Shown: piece after piece, positions 55,301-63,928 of the stretch
Numbering within the stretch: position 1 is the first letter of the stretch
How the letters are laid out: every line of letters begins with the position of its first letter
Assembly (NCBI GenBank): GCA_934359255.1
Contig: CAKRLG010000011.1
Coordinates: forward strand, 11,583 to 75,582
Source of the DNA: an uncultured Ruminococcus sp.
GTDB lineage: Bacteria > Bacillota > Clostridia > Lachnospirales > Lachnospiraceae
Reading direction: 5' to 3'
DNA length: 64,000 bases
Position numbers and translations under genes: made by a program
Notes under the pieces: model-generated
What the model was told of the DNA's origin: nothing
Seen by the model: the letters and a program-made list of their open reading frames with translations, nothing else
Database searches by the model: none

Positions 55301-55923
55301 GGGCTTACGATATCGGTTTCGGTGGTGTAGACCACGTACTGGCAAGCGGTAAAGACATCAACATCATGGTATTCGATACAGAAGTTTACTCCAACACAGG
55401 TGGACAGTCTTCCAAATCCACACCTACAGGTGCAATCGCACAGTTCGCAGCTGGTGGTAAAGAGACCAAGAAGAAAGATATGGCATCTATCGCTATGTCC
55501 TATGGCTATGTATATGTAGCACAGATCTCCATGGGTGCAGACTTCAACCAGACTGTAAAAGCTATTGCAGAAGCAGAAGCATATCCGGGACCATCCCTGA
55601 TCATTGCTTACGCTCCATGTATCAACCATGGTATCAAGAAAGGTATGAGCAAAGCTCAGACTGAGGAAGAACTGGCAGTTAAATGTGGATACTGGCATAA
55701 CTTCCGCTTCAACCCGGCTGCAGAGAACAAGTTCACACTGGATTCCAAAGCACCGGCTTCTGAAGATTATCAGGCATTCCTGGACGGCGAAGTTCGTTAC
55801 AACTCTCTGAAACGTTCCAACCCGGAAAAAGCAGCAAGACTGTTTGCTAAGAATGAAAATGAAGCAAAAGAAAGATACACATATCTGAATAAACTGATTA
55901 CTCTGTACGGAAAAGAAGATTAA
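52393..55923 (+). CDS. nifJ: Pyruvate:ferredoxin (flavodoxin) oxidoreductase
   Basis: 1176 residues, all domains fused as in clostridial PFOR. N-terminal pyruvate site (YPITPSSVMAEATDEW), CoA domain, a ferredoxin domain with two [4Fe-4S] sites (Cys694-x2-Cys-x2-Cys-x3-Cys704, and Cys745-x2-Cys-x2-Cys-x3-Cys755), and the TPP domain with the proximal cluster Cys816/Cys819 (CAGCGETPY) and GDGWAYDIGFGG. It converts pyruvate to acetyl-CoA, CO2 and reduced ferredoxin. Start 52393 follows AAGGAGG. Frequent GCT, GTT and GGT codons differ from its neighbours and fit very high expression. Confidence 0.98.
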   Translation: MARKMKTMDGNHAAAHASYAFSDVAAIYPITPSSVMAEATDEWATQGRKNMFGQEVQVTEMQSEAGAAGAVHGSLAAGALTTTYTASQGLLLMIPNLYKIAGEQLPGVFNVSARALASHALSIFGDHSDVYACRQTGVAMLCESSVQEVMDLTPVAHLAAIKGKVPFINFFDGFRTSHEIQKIETWDYEDLKDMADMDAIDAFRKHALNPNHPCQRGSAQNPDIFFQAREACNPYYDALPAIVQEYMNKVNEKLGTDYKLFNYYGAADAEHVIIAMGSVNDTIEETIDYLTAAGQKVGVVKVRLYRPFSAEALVEAIPETVKQISVLDRTKEPGALGEPLYLDVVAALKGTKFDAVPIFTGRYGLGSKDTTPAQIVAVYNNTEKKKFTIGIVDDVTHLSLETGAPLVTTPEGTINCKFWGLGADGTVGANKNSIKIIGDNTDMYAQAYFDYDSKKSGGVTMSHLRFGKKPIKSTYLIHKANFVACHNPSYVRKYNMVQELVDGGTFLLNCPWDMEGLEKHLPGQVKAFIANHNIKFYIIDGVKIGIETGMGPTRINTILQSAFFKLADIIPEAQAIELMKAAAKATYGRKGDDVVAKNWAAIDEGAKQVVEVTVPESWKDAADEGLTMTHATSGRQDAVDFVNNIQAKVSAQEGNSLPVSAFTEYVDGTTPSGTSAYEKRGIAVNVPVWNPENCIQCNRCAYVCPHAAIRPVAMTEAEAAEAPAVLDMTGMKEYKFAIAVSALDCTGCGSCANVCPGKKGAKALAMENMEANVASQKFFDYAVTLPEKEDVIAKFKENTVKGSQFKQPLLEFSGACAGCGETPYAKLITQLFGDRMYIANATGCSSIWGNSSPSTPYTVNAKGQGPAWSNSLFEDNAEFGYGMLLAQKAIRDGLKTKVEAVMESEKASDEVKAACKEWIDTFSVGATNGAATDKLVAALEGCECDTCKDIVKNKDFLAKKSQWIFGGDGWAYDIGFGGVDHVLASGKDINIMVFDTEVYSNTGGQSSKSTPTGAIAQFAAGGKETKKKDMASIAMSYGYVYVAQISMGADFNQTVKAIAEAEAYPGPSLIIAYAPCINHGIKKGMSKAQTEEELAVKCGYWHNFRFNPAAENKFTLDSKAPASEDYQAFLDGEVRYNSLKRSNPEKAARLFAKNENEAKERYTYLNKLITLYGKED

Positions 55924-56003
55924 TTCCTGAATTAAGATTTTTCTGTGAGAATGAGAATCAAAATTGGTTCACTGGATCAATTTTGATATGCAATGCAACG
56001 AAA

Positions 56004-56034
56004 GGGCTGTCGCACATGCGACAGCTCTTTTTTT
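56004..56034 (+). terminator. Terminator of nifJ
   Basis: GGGCTGTCGCA (56004-56014) / TGCGACAGCTC (56017-56027) with a run of T to 56034. A further hairpin ATCAAAATTG/CAATTTTGAT lies at 55957-55987. Confidence 0.88.
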
Positions 56035-56118
56035 GCGGGTAACGAGCAAAAGTCCTTGCCTGCATGAGACCTTGGCCAACACCCCGATGGGTGAAACGAG
56101 TTTTGCGTGTTTCACTCG
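56035..56118 (+). repeat. Terminator-adjacent dispersed repeat, copy 4
   Basis: Directly after the nifJ terminator: TAACGAGCAAAAGTCCTTGC, CTGCATGAGACCTTGGCC, then a local hairpin CACCCCGATGGGTG and an inverted GAAACGAG / CTCGTT end. Its right end abuts the -35 box of the next gene. Confidence 0.65.
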
Positions 56119-56147
56119 TTGTCCTTAAGGATGTTTTATGCTATACT
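56119..56147 (+). promoter_or_regulatory. Promoter of the SseB-like operon
   Basis: TTGTCC (56119-56124), 17-bp spacer, TATACT (56142-56147). The -35 box sits at the edge of the repeat. Confidence 0.65.
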
Positions 56148-56205
56148 TAATGATAAACGACGTGAATTGAAGCAGTCGAAGGAAGACGAAAGGATAGATA
56201 GAAAA

Positions 56206-57024
56206 ATGACAGTAGATCAGGTGTTTATTATTAAAAAATTACAGAATCTGGATGAGATGCTGGTAGCATATTCCGCAGTGACACGAATGCCCTTTGCCAT
56301 CTGCGATGAAGAGAGTTTCAACGATCAGGTATGGATTTTTACCGATCAGGATAAACTGAAAACATTTGCGGAAAAATATAAAGAAGAAAAGAAACTTATT
56401 CTTCCGGTAAAAGTGCAGAAAAAGGATGCATCGATGTTCTACATGAACCTGTTTGCTATGGGAATCAATGAAGTAGTATTTTGCGATGGCGATCAGGAAA
56501 ACAAGATTGAACTGACAAAAATTGTCAGAATGCCAGATGTAGATGCTTTGCCGGAGAATCGGAAACCGATTCTGAACCCGCAGTTACAGCTGTCTGCGGC
56601 TTATTTTCTGCAGGAGTTAAGAAAACCGGGAGTGGAGCCTGACAGAGAAGCATTAAAAGATCTGGAAGAGGAGATGTCAGCTAATCTTGCAAGATCCACT
56701 TATCTGATGCCGGTAGATGTGGAAAAAGATGAAGAAGGTAAAGAAAATGTCCGCCTGCTCTATGTAGAGAATAAAAAGGGAGAACGTTATCAGCCGATTT
56801 TTTCAGACACCGGAGAACTGGTGAAACATTATCGTGGAAAAGAAGTGCAGAACCGTCTGATCCAGGTGCGTTTCGATCAGCTGTCACGTTATATGATCAA
56901 AGATGTGCAGGGTTATGTTCTGAATCCGGAAGGAATCAATCTGATTTTGAGAACGCAGCAGATTGAACTGCTGAATAGTTATTATAATGGAAAGAAAGAG
57001 ACACAGAAACCGGAAGAAAACTAG
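56206..57024 (+). CDS. SseB-domain-like cytoplasmic protein
   Basis: 272 residues, no signal peptide or membrane helix. The N-terminal half (about 10-120; MLVAYSAVTRMPFAICDEESF, WIFTDQDKLKTFAEKY) and the C-terminal half (about 160-260; VRLLYVENKKGERYQPIFSD, LVKHYRGKEV) resemble a duplicated SseB-type fold. The biochemical role is unknown. The start at 56206 (MTVDQVF) has AAAGGA 11 nt upstream. It is followed after 26 bp by the M16C peptidase. Confidence 0.55.
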   Translation: MTVDQVFIIKKLQNLDEMLVAYSAVTRMPFAICDEESFNDQVWIFTDQDKLKTFAEKYKEEKKLILPVKVQKKDASMFYMNLFAMGINEVVFCDGDQENKIELTKIVRMPDVDALPENRKPILNPQLQLSAAYFLQELRKPGVEPDREALKDLEEEMSANLARSTYLMPVDVEKDEEGKENVRLLYVENKKGERYQPIFSDTGELVKHYRGKEVQNRLIQVRFDQLSRYMIKDVQGYVLNPEGINLILRTQQIELLNSYYNGKKETQKPEEN

Positions 57025-57050
57025 CCGGATTTGTGAGATGGGAGGCAGGA

Positions 57051-59972
57051 ATGCAGATTACAGATTGCAGTGCTTATGAAGTTTTACAGAAAGAAAGAAT
57101 CGAAGACGTCCATGCCGACGGATATCTGCTGCGCCATAAAAAAAGCGGAGCAAGAGTGATGCTTCTGGCAAATCAGGACGAGAATAAAGTATTCAACATT
57201 ATTTTCCGGACTCCACCGGCTGACAGTACCGGCGTTGCACATATTCTGGAACACAGTGTTTTGTGTGGATCCAGGGAATTTCCATTGAAAGACCCCTTTG
57301 TAGAACTGGTTAAGGGATCTTTGAATACTTTTCTGAACGCAATGACATATCCGGATAAAACAATGTATCCGGTAGCAAGCTGCAACGACCAGGATTTCAA
57401 AAATCTGATGCATGTGTATATGGATGCAGTATTTTATCCGAATATTTATGAAAAGGAAGAGATTTTCCGTCAGGAAGGCTGGCACTACCAGCTGGAGCAG
57501 GTGGACGACCCGTTAAAATATAACGGTGTTGTGTACAACGAGATGAAGGGGGCATTTTCTTCTTCCGAAGAGGTGCTTGAACGTGAGATTTTTAATGTAC
57601 TCTTTCCGGATACGCCGTATGGCGTGGAATCCGGCGGAGATCCGAAATGTATCCCGGATCTTACCTATGAAAATTTCCTGGCATTCCATGGAAAATATTA
57701 TCACCCCTCCAACAGTTATATTTTTCTGTACGGAAATATGGATATGGCAGAACGACTGGAATGGATGGACAAAGAGTATCTGAGTAAATTTGATGAAATT
57801 ACCGTAGATTCTCAGATTGCAAAACAGAAACCGTTTGAAAAACCGGTGGAGCATAAGATTTTCTATCCGGTAGGTGAAAATGATTCCGAAGAAGAAAATA
57901 CCTATCTGACATACAGTATGGTAGTAGGGGATGGACTGGATGTAAAACGCTGTACCGCTTTTGAAGTCCTGGATTATGTCCTGCTTTCAGCTCCGGGGGC
58001 ACCGCTTCGTCAGGCACTTTTAGATGCCGGAATCGGTAAAGATGTCGATGGTGGTTATAACGATGGTATTTATCAGCCGTTTTTTACCGTGGAAGTTAAG
58101 AGCGCAGAAGAAAAGGATAAAGAAAAATTTCTGCAGGTGATCCGGGAGACACTGGAAAAGCTGGTAAAAGAAGGAATTGATCAGAAGGCGATTGCCGCCG
58201 GTATCAACTATTTGGAATTCCGTTTCCGTGAGTCGGATTATGGTTCCTATCCGCGTGGACTGATGTATAGCATTGATGTATGTGAAAGCTGGCTGTACGA
58301 TGATAATAAATCATTTGTTCATCTGGAAAAACTGAAAGCCTTTGATGAATTAAAGAAGGAAGCGGGAGAAGGATTTTTTGAACAACTGATTCAGGAAACC
58401 ATGCTGGATAACCCGCACAGTGCTGTGGTATTGGGAGTGCCGAAAAAAGGACTTACAACAGAAGAGGAGAAAAAGACAGAAGAGAAGCTGGCTGCTTATA
58501 AAGCATCTCTGTCTCGGGAACAGCTGGAGAAACTGGTGGAAAAAACCAGAAAACTGAAAGAATTTCAGGACAGCGAGGACAGCGCGGAGGCAAAAGCAAA
58601 AATTCCGATGCTGAAACGTAGTGATATCGGAAAAGAAGCACTGAAAATCCATAATACACCACACCATGTGACGGGGAATACCGTTCTGCATCACAATCTG
58701 GATACTAACGGTATTACGTATCTGACACTGTTATTTGATACCAAACAGGTGCCGGATGAACTGATTCCTTATATGGGAATCTTAAAATCTGTTCTTGGAT
58801 ACGTGGATACGGCCCACTTTACCTATGGTGAACTTTTCCATGAGATCAATGCGCAGAGTGGCGGAATCAGCTGCGGACTGCAGGTATTCCAGGGAAAAGA
58901 CCAGAAAGATGACTGTATACGGATGTTTGGTGTAAAGACAAAATATTTGGTAGAAAAAGAAGAATTTGTATTTTCCATGATCCGCGAGATTCTGTTTACT
59001 TCCAGACTGGATGATGACAAACGTCTGTATGAGATTCTTTCTCAGCAGAAAGCACGACTGCAATCCTCTCTGGCGGCGGCAGGACACTCCACCGCGGTGA
59101 TGCGTGCAGCATCCTATTATTCTCCGGTATCCAATTTTCAGGATCGGATCGCGGGAATCGGATATTTCCGTCTGGTAGAAGAACTGGAAAAACATTTTGA
59201 AGAGAAAAAAGAGATATTGAAAGAAAATCTGAAGAAACTGATGCTTTTGATATTCCGTCCGGAGAATCTGTTTGTCAGTGTGACAACGGATGAAAAAGGC
59301 TATCAGGGTGTGGAAGGAAGAGTTTCCACCCTGCGTCATCTTCTGTATCAAACTCCGGTACAGACAGGAAAGATCATTTATGATCTCCGGCAAAGAAACG
59401 AAGGATTTTCCACCGCAGGTCAGGTACAGTATGTAGCAGTCAGTGGAAACTTCAAAGAAGCCGGATACGAGTATACCGGAGCACTGCGTATCCTGAAAGT
59501 GATTTTAAGTTATGATTATCTGTGGATGAATATTCGTGTCAAAGGTGGAGCTTATGGATGTATGAGTAACTTCAGAAAATCCGGAGACAGTTTCCTGGTG
59601 TCCTACCGTGATCCACATCTGAAAAACACACTGGAAGTATTTGAAAATACACCGGAATATCTGCATACATTCACGGCAGATGAGAGAGAAATGACAAAAT
59701 ATATCATCGGTACGATCAGTGACCTGGATGTGCCGTTAAATCCATATGCCAAAGGAGAACTGTCTCTTGGGGCGTGGTTTGCAGGAATCACTGAGGAAGA
59801 ACTGCAGGAGGAGAGAAATCAGATCCTCACAGCACAGCCGGAAGATATTCAGGCACTTGGTGATCTGGTAGAAGCAGTGCTGAAACAGAGGAATATATGT
59901 GTCGTTGGAAGTGAATCTGCACTGGAGAAAAACCGTGAAATCTTAAAACAGATCGAACCTCTGGTACAATAA
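57051..59972 (+). CDS. Insulinase family (M16C, presequence-protease-like) zinc peptidase
   Basis: 973 residues, the usual length of PreP/M16C proteins made of four homologous domains. The inverted zinc motif HILEHSVL (HxxEH) is near residue 65, with the downstream Glu in YNEMKGAFSS. GSLNTFLNAMTYPDKTMYPVAS is a family signature. No signal peptide, so it degrades peptides in the cytoplasm. The start at 57051 follows GGGAGG. It precedes era by 10 bp. Confidence 0.95.
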   Translation: MQITDCSAYEVLQKERIEDVHADGYLLRHKKSGARVMLLANQDENKVFNIIFRTPPADSTGVAHILEHSVLCGSREFPLKDPFVELVKGSLNTFLNAMTYPDKTMYPVASCNDQDFKNLMHVYMDAVFYPNIYEKEEIFRQEGWHYQLEQVDDPLKYNGVVYNEMKGAFSSSEEVLEREIFNVLFPDTPYGVESGGDPKCIPDLTYENFLAFHGKYYHPSNSYIFLYGNMDMAERLEWMDKEYLSKFDEITVDSQIAKQKPFEKPVEHKIFYPVGENDSEEENTYLTYSMVVGDGLDVKRCTAFEVLDYVLLSAPGAPLRQALLDAGIGKDVDGGYNDGIYQPFFTVEVKSAEEKDKEKFLQVIRETLEKLVKEGIDQKAIAAGINYLEFRFRESDYGSYPRGLMYSIDVCESWLYDDNKSFVHLEKLKAFDELKKEAGEGFFEQLIQETMLDNPHSAVVLGVPKKGLTTEEEKKTEEKLAAYKASLSREQLEKLVEKTRKLKEFQDSEDSAEAKAKIPMLKRSDIGKEALKIHNTPHHVTGNTVLHHNLDTNGITYLTLLFDTKQVPDELIPYMGILKSVLGYVDTAHFTYGELFHEINAQSGGISCGLQVFQGKDQKDDCIRMFGVKTKYLVEKEEFVFSMIREILFTSRLDDDKRLYEILSQQKARLQSSLAAAGHSTAVMRAASYYSPVSNFQDRIAGIGYFRLVEELEKHFEEKKEILKENLKKLMLLIFRPENLFVSVTTDEKGYQGVEGRVSTLRHLLYQTPVQTGKIIYDLRQRNEGFSTAGQVQYVAVSGNFKEAGYEYTGALRILKVILSYDYLWMNIRVKGGAYGCMSNFRKSGDSFLVSYRDPHLKNTLEVFENTPEYLHTFTADEREMTKYIIGTISDLDVPLNPYAKGELSLGAWFAGITEEELQEERNQILTAQPEDIQALGDLVEAVLKQRNICVVGSESALEKNREILKQIEPLVQ

Positions 59973-59982
59973 AGGAGAAAAT

Positions 59983-60888
59983 ATGAAGGAAAATTTCAAA
60001 TCCGGATTTGTGGCAATCATCGGAAGACCGAACGTGGGAAAATCCACTCTGATGAACCATCTGATCGGACAAAAGATTGCCATTACATCCAAAAAACCAC
60101 AGACCACCAGAAATAAAATCCAAACCGTGTATACCTGTGAAGACGGACAGATCATCTTCCTGGATACACCGGGAATCCACAAAGCCAAGAATAAACTGGG
60201 CGAATATATGGTAAATGTGGCAGAGCAGACCCTGAAAGATGTGGATGTGATCCTGTGGCTGGTAGAACCGACTACTTATATTGGTGCCGGTGAAAAACAT
60301 ATCGCCGAGCAGTTACAGAAGACAAGTCTGCCGGTCATTCTGGTGATCAACAAAGTAGATACAGTAAAAAAAGAAGATATTTTACAAGTGATCGACAATT
60401 ACCGGAAACTGTATGATTTTGCGGAAATCATCCCGGCATCTGCCCTGCGCGGGCAGAATACGAAAGACATCGTGAACAGCCTGTTTAAATATATGCCGTA
60501 TGGTCCGATGTTTTACGATGAAGATACGGTAACCGATCAGCCACAACGACAGATCGTTGCGGAGATCATCCGTGAGAAAGCACTGCATGCGCTGGATGAG
60601 GAGATTCCTCATGGTATCGCTGTAACCATCGAAAAGATGAGGGAAAGAAAGGGCCAGCATATTGTAGATATCGAGGCAACAATTATCTGTGAAAGAGATT
60701 CTCATAAAGGTATCATCATAGGAAAACAGGGCTCCATGTTAAAGAAAATCGGAAGTAATGCCCGGTTTGAAATCGAAAAAATGCTGGAAGAAAAAGTTAA
60801 TCTGAAGATCTGGGTGAAAGTGAAAAAGGACTGGAGAGACAGTGATACTCTGATGAAAAACTTCGGATATAATAAGAAAGAGATTTGA
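59983..60888 (+). CDS. era: GTPase Era
   Basis: 301 residues. G1 GRPNVGKST, G2 TTRNKIQ, G3 DTPGIH and G4 NKVD are complete, followed by a C-terminal KH domain with GIIIGKQGSMLKKIG. Era binds the 3' end of 16S rRNA and assists 30S assembly. AAAGGAG lies upstream. It is coupled to recO, the common Firmicutes order. Confidence 0.98.
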   Translation: MKENFKSGFVAIIGRPNVGKSTLMNHLIGQKIAITSKKPQTTRNKIQTVYTCEDGQIIFLDTPGIHKAKNKLGEYMVNVAEQTLKDVDVILWLVEPTTYIGAGEKHIAEQLQKTSLPVILVINKVDTVKKEDILQVIDNYRKLYDFAEIIPASALRGQNTKDIVNSLFKYMPYGPMFYDEDTVTDQPQRQIVAEIIREKALHALDEEIPHGIAVTIEKMRERKGQHIVDIEATIICERDSHKGIIIGKQGSMLKKIGSNARFEIEKMLEEKVNLKIWVKVKKDWRDSDTLMKNFGYNKKEI

Positions 60889-60893
60889 TTTGT

Positions 60894-61640
60894 ATGAGTG
60901 AGCCCATTACCGTCACCGGCATGGTGTTAGCTGCCACGCCGGTAGGGGATTATGATAAGCGCATGGTGATCCTGACCCGTGAGCGTGGGAAAATCACTGC
61001 GTTTGCCAGAGGGGCAAGAAAAAGCACAAGCCCCTATCTTGCCATAGCGAACCCGTTTGTGTTCGGAAGTTTTCAGCTTTTTGAGGGAAGAACGGCTTAT
61101 ACACTTTCACAGGCAAATATCCGGGAGTATTTTACGGAGCTGGCAGCAAAGCAGCCGGGAGTATATTATGGCTTTTATTTTCTGGAGATTGCGGATTACT
61201 ACGGAAGGGAGGGAAACCGGGAGACGGATATGCTCAATCTTCTGTATATCACGATGAAAGCATTGATCCGGGGGCAGATTTCCAATCGACTGATCCGTGC
61301 AATTTTCGAGATGCGTGCGATGATGATCAATGGAGAGTATCCACGGCTTTTTGAGTGCGGAATCTGTGGAAGGACGGAGGATCTTACTTTATTGTCGATG
61401 GAGGCTTCCGGCTGTATCTGCAGTAACTGTCGCAAACAGGTAAAAGACGGAATTCCGGTTTCAACATCAGCACTGTATACATTACAATATATGGTGACAA
61501 CACCGATGGAAAAAATTTATACATTTACTCTGAAACCGGAGGTGGAACGGGAAGTTACCCGCTGGGTAAAACGTTACATAGATCGTTATACCGATAAACG
61601 ATTTAAAAGTCTGGAGATTCTTGAAGTAATGGATTCCTGA
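60894..61640 (+). CDS. recO: DNA repair protein RecO
   Basis: 248 residues. N-terminal OB fold (TGMVLAATPVGDYDKRMVILT, GARKSTSPYL), helical middle, and a zinc finger (CGICG ... CICSNC). RecO loads RecA with RecR in gap repair. ATG 60894 is used; a TTG at 60885 overlaps the era stop and is less likely. Confidence 0.95.
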   Translation: MSEPITVTGMVLAATPVGDYDKRMVILTRERGKITAFARGARKSTSPYLAIANPFVFGSFQLFEGRTAYTLSQANIREYFTELAAKQPGVYYGFYFLEIADYYGREGNRETDMLNLLYITMKALIRGQISNRLIRAIFEMRAMMINGEYPRLFECGICGRTEDLTLLSMEASGCICSNCRKQVKDGIPVSTSALYTLQYMVTTPMEKIYTFTLKPEVEREVTRWVKRYIDRYTDKRFKSLEILEVMDS

Positions 61641-61659
61641 AAACGTAACTATAAAAACC

Positions 61660-61688
61660 TTGAAAATTAACTATCCAGACGGTATAAT
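61660..61688 (+). promoter_or_regulatory. Promoter of the lipoprotein gene
   Basis: TTGAAA (61660-61665), 17-bp spacer, TATAAT (61683-61688). A hairpin CTGACT...AGTCAG follows at about 61693-61718 in the 5' UTR. Confidence 0.78.
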
Positions 61689-61742
61689 AGGTCTGACTAT
61701 CCGGTAATGGTAAGTCAGAGGAGTGATTCGGAGGAAAAAATC

Positions 61743-62366
61743 ATGAAAAAACAAAAGCTGGGACTGGCACTGACAGCAGTATTGCTACTAACCGGCTGTG
61801 GTGGGATAGAAAAAATGACAGAAACTACAGTGGCGGTGAATGACAGCGGAACGGTAGAGGAACTGTTATTGGAGGATTTTTCTGACGAGACTTATAAAGA
61901 AAAAGAGCTGACTGCGCAGATCAACGAACTGGTGGATGCATATAACAAAGAAGCAGGGAGTGAGGCTGTATCGGTAAAAAGCTTGCAGGTAAAAGATAAG
62001 AAAGCGAAAGTACAGCTGGAATATCAGTCTGTGGCCGATTATCGGGGCTTCAATCAGGTGGATTTTTTTGCGGGGACTGTAAAAGAAGCACAGAAAGAAG
62101 GATATGCTTTTGCTTCGGATTTTACAGATGCAAAAGGGAAAGATGTTTCCAAAGCAGGAATTCCTGACGGATGTGAAAAGCAGCAGGTGATCATTATCCG
62201 TGAGCCGATGCAGGTGCTGGTGCCCGGAACGATCCAGTATGTCAGCAAAAATATGAAAGTGATAAATAAAAGTCAGGCAAGGCTTCCGGCCGATGAAGGT
62301 ACAGCCGATGAAAGCCAGGTGACTACACAGGCATATGGTTATGTGATATACACGGATAACAATTAA
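61743..62366 (+). CDS. Hypothetical lipoprotein
   Basis: 207 residues. A signal peptide ends in lipobox LLTGC, so it is anchored to the outer face of the membrane. The mature part is soluble and Lys/Glu/Asp-rich (SVKSLQVKDKKAKVQLEY, IIREPMQVLVPGTIQYVS). I do not recognise a family. The start at 61743 follows GGAGG; the frame is open 12 codons further. It has its own promoter. Confidence 0.8.
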   Translation: MKKQKLGLALTAVLLLTGCGGIEKMTETTVAVNDSGTVEELLLEDFSDETYKEKELTAQINELVDAYNKEAGSEAVSVKSLQVKDKKAKVQLEYQSVADYRGFNQVDFFAGTVKEAQKEGYAFASDFTDAKGKDVSKAGIPDGCEKQQVIIIREPMQVLVPGTIQYVSKNMKVINKSQARLPADEGTADESQVTTQAYGYVIYTDNN

Positions 62367-62468
62367 AAATTCGTGCCGGCAGGATACTATCTTGTCGACT
62401 GCCGTGGAAATTAATACGTTAATACCAGACATATATTTATGTCTTAGGGAATATAAAGGAGATCAATT

Positions 62469-63863
62469 ATGGAAAAAACAATGGAAAAAATCGTTGCACT
62501 TGCCAAATCCAGAGGATTCGTATATCCGGGTTCCGAAATATACGGCGGTCTGGCAAATACCTGGGATTATGGTAATCTTGGTGTGGAACTGAAGAACAAT
62601 GTAAAAAGAGCATGGTGGAAAAAGTTCATCCAGGAAAATCCTTACAATGTAGGTGTGGACTGTGCAATCCTGATGAATCCGCAGACATGGGTAGCTTCCG
62701 GTCATCTGGGTGGATTCTCTGATCCGTTGATGGACTGTAAGGAATGCCACGAACGTTTCCGTGCAGATAAGATCATCGAAGATTTCTGTGCAGAAAAAGG
62801 AATCGCACTGGAAGAAAGCGTAGATGCATGGAGCCAGGAAAAGATGACTGCTTTCATTGAAGAGCATCAGGTACCGTGCCCGACCTGTGGAAAACATAAC
62901 TTTACTGATATCCGTCAGTTTAACCTGATGTTTAAGACTTTCCAGGGGGTTACGGAAGATGCAAAGAATACCGTATATCTGAGACCGGAAACAGCACAGG
63001 GTATCTTTGTAAACTTTAAAAACGTACAGAGAACTTCCAGAAAGAAACTGCCGTTTGGTATCGGACAGATCGGTAAATCCTTCCGTAATGAGATTACACC
63101 TGGTAACTTTACTTTCCGTACCAGAGAGTTCGAACAGATGGAACTGGAATTCTTCTGCAAACCGGATACGGATCTGGAATGGTTCGACTACTGGAAATCT
63201 TTCTGCCTGAACTGGTTGCATGAACTGGGACTGAAAGATGAAGAAGTACGGTACCGCGATCATGAAAAAGAAGAACTGAGTTTCTACAGCAAAGCAACGA
63301 CTGACGTGGAATTCCTGTTCCCGTTTGGCTGGGGTGAACTGTGGGGTATTGCAGACCGTACGGATTATGACCTGACACAGCATCAGAATGTATCAGGACA
63401 GGATCTGACTTACTTTGATGATGAAGAGGGTAAAAAATATATCCCGTATGTTATTGAGCCGTCTCTGGGTGCGGATCGTATGGTGCTGGCATTCCTGTGC
63501 AGTGCATACGATGAAGAAGTTCTGGACGCTGAGAAAAATGATGTACGTACCGTACTGCATTTCCATCCGGCACTGGCACCGGTAAAAGTTGGTGTTCTGC
63601 CGTTGTCCAAGAAGCTGAATGAGGGCGCTGAGAAAGTTTATGCAATGCTGGCAAAAGAATGGAACTGTGAGTTTGATGACAGAGGAAACATCGGTAAGAG
63701 ATACCGTCGTCAGGATGAGATCGGTACTCCGTTCTGTGTAACTTACGACTTCGATTCTGAAACAGATGGAGCGGTAACAGTCAGAGATCGTGACACTATG
63801 GAGCAGGAAAGAGTGAAGATCGAAGATCTGAGAGCTTATCTGGCTAAGAAGATGGAGTTTTAA
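62469..63863 (+). CDS. glyS: Glycyl-tRNA synthetase, single-chain (alpha2) type
   Basis: 464 residues, class II. Motif 1 region [19 protein letters not shown], a zinc-binding insert ([14 protein letters not shown]), motif 2 [21 protein letters not shown], and motif 3 [14 protein letters not shown]; a C-terminal anticodon-binding domain from about residue 355. AAAGGAG lies upstream. No T-box is seen in the 102 bp before it, unlike many Firmicutes glyS genes. Confidence 0.97.
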   Translation: MEKTMEKIVALAKSRGFVYPGSEIYGGLANTWDYGNLGVELKNNVKRAWWKKFIQENPYNVGVDCAILMNPQTWVASGHLGGFSDPLMDCKECHERFRADKIIEDFCAEKGIALEESVDAWSQEKMTAFIEEHQVPCPTCGKHNFTDIRQFNLMFKTFQGVTEDAKNTVYLRPETAQGIFVNFKNVQRTSRKKLPFGIGQIGKSFRNEITPGNFTFRTREFEQMELEFFCKPDTDLEWFDYWKSFCLNWLHELGLKDEEVRYRDHEKEELSFYSKATTDVEFLFPFGWGELWGIADRTDYDLTQHQNVSGQDLTYFDDEEGKKYIPYVIEPSLGADRMVLAFLCSAYDEEVLDAEKNDVRTVLHFHPALAPVKVGVLPLSKKLNEGAEKVYAMLAKEWNCEFDDRGNIGKRYRRQDEIGTPFCVTYDFDSETDGAVTVRDRDTMEQERVKIEDLRAYLAKKMEF

Positions 63864-63890
63864 AATCTGGGGAAATTGATTTTTGAAAAA

Positions 63891-63921
63891 AGGGGGAGCT
63901 GCTTTGGCGGCTCTCTTTTTT
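63891..63921 (+). terminator. Terminator of glyS
   Basis: GGGAGC-TGC / GCG-GCTCTC stem with loop TTTG and a T-run to 63921. The putative group II intron end follows 7 nt later. Confidence 0.82.
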
Positions 63922-63928
63922 GATGCTT

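Noticed and set aside
62367..62468. Glycine T-box before glyS
   Set aside because: The 102-bp gap is too short and has no GGTGGAACC-type T-box; only a weak hairpin near 62373-62406.
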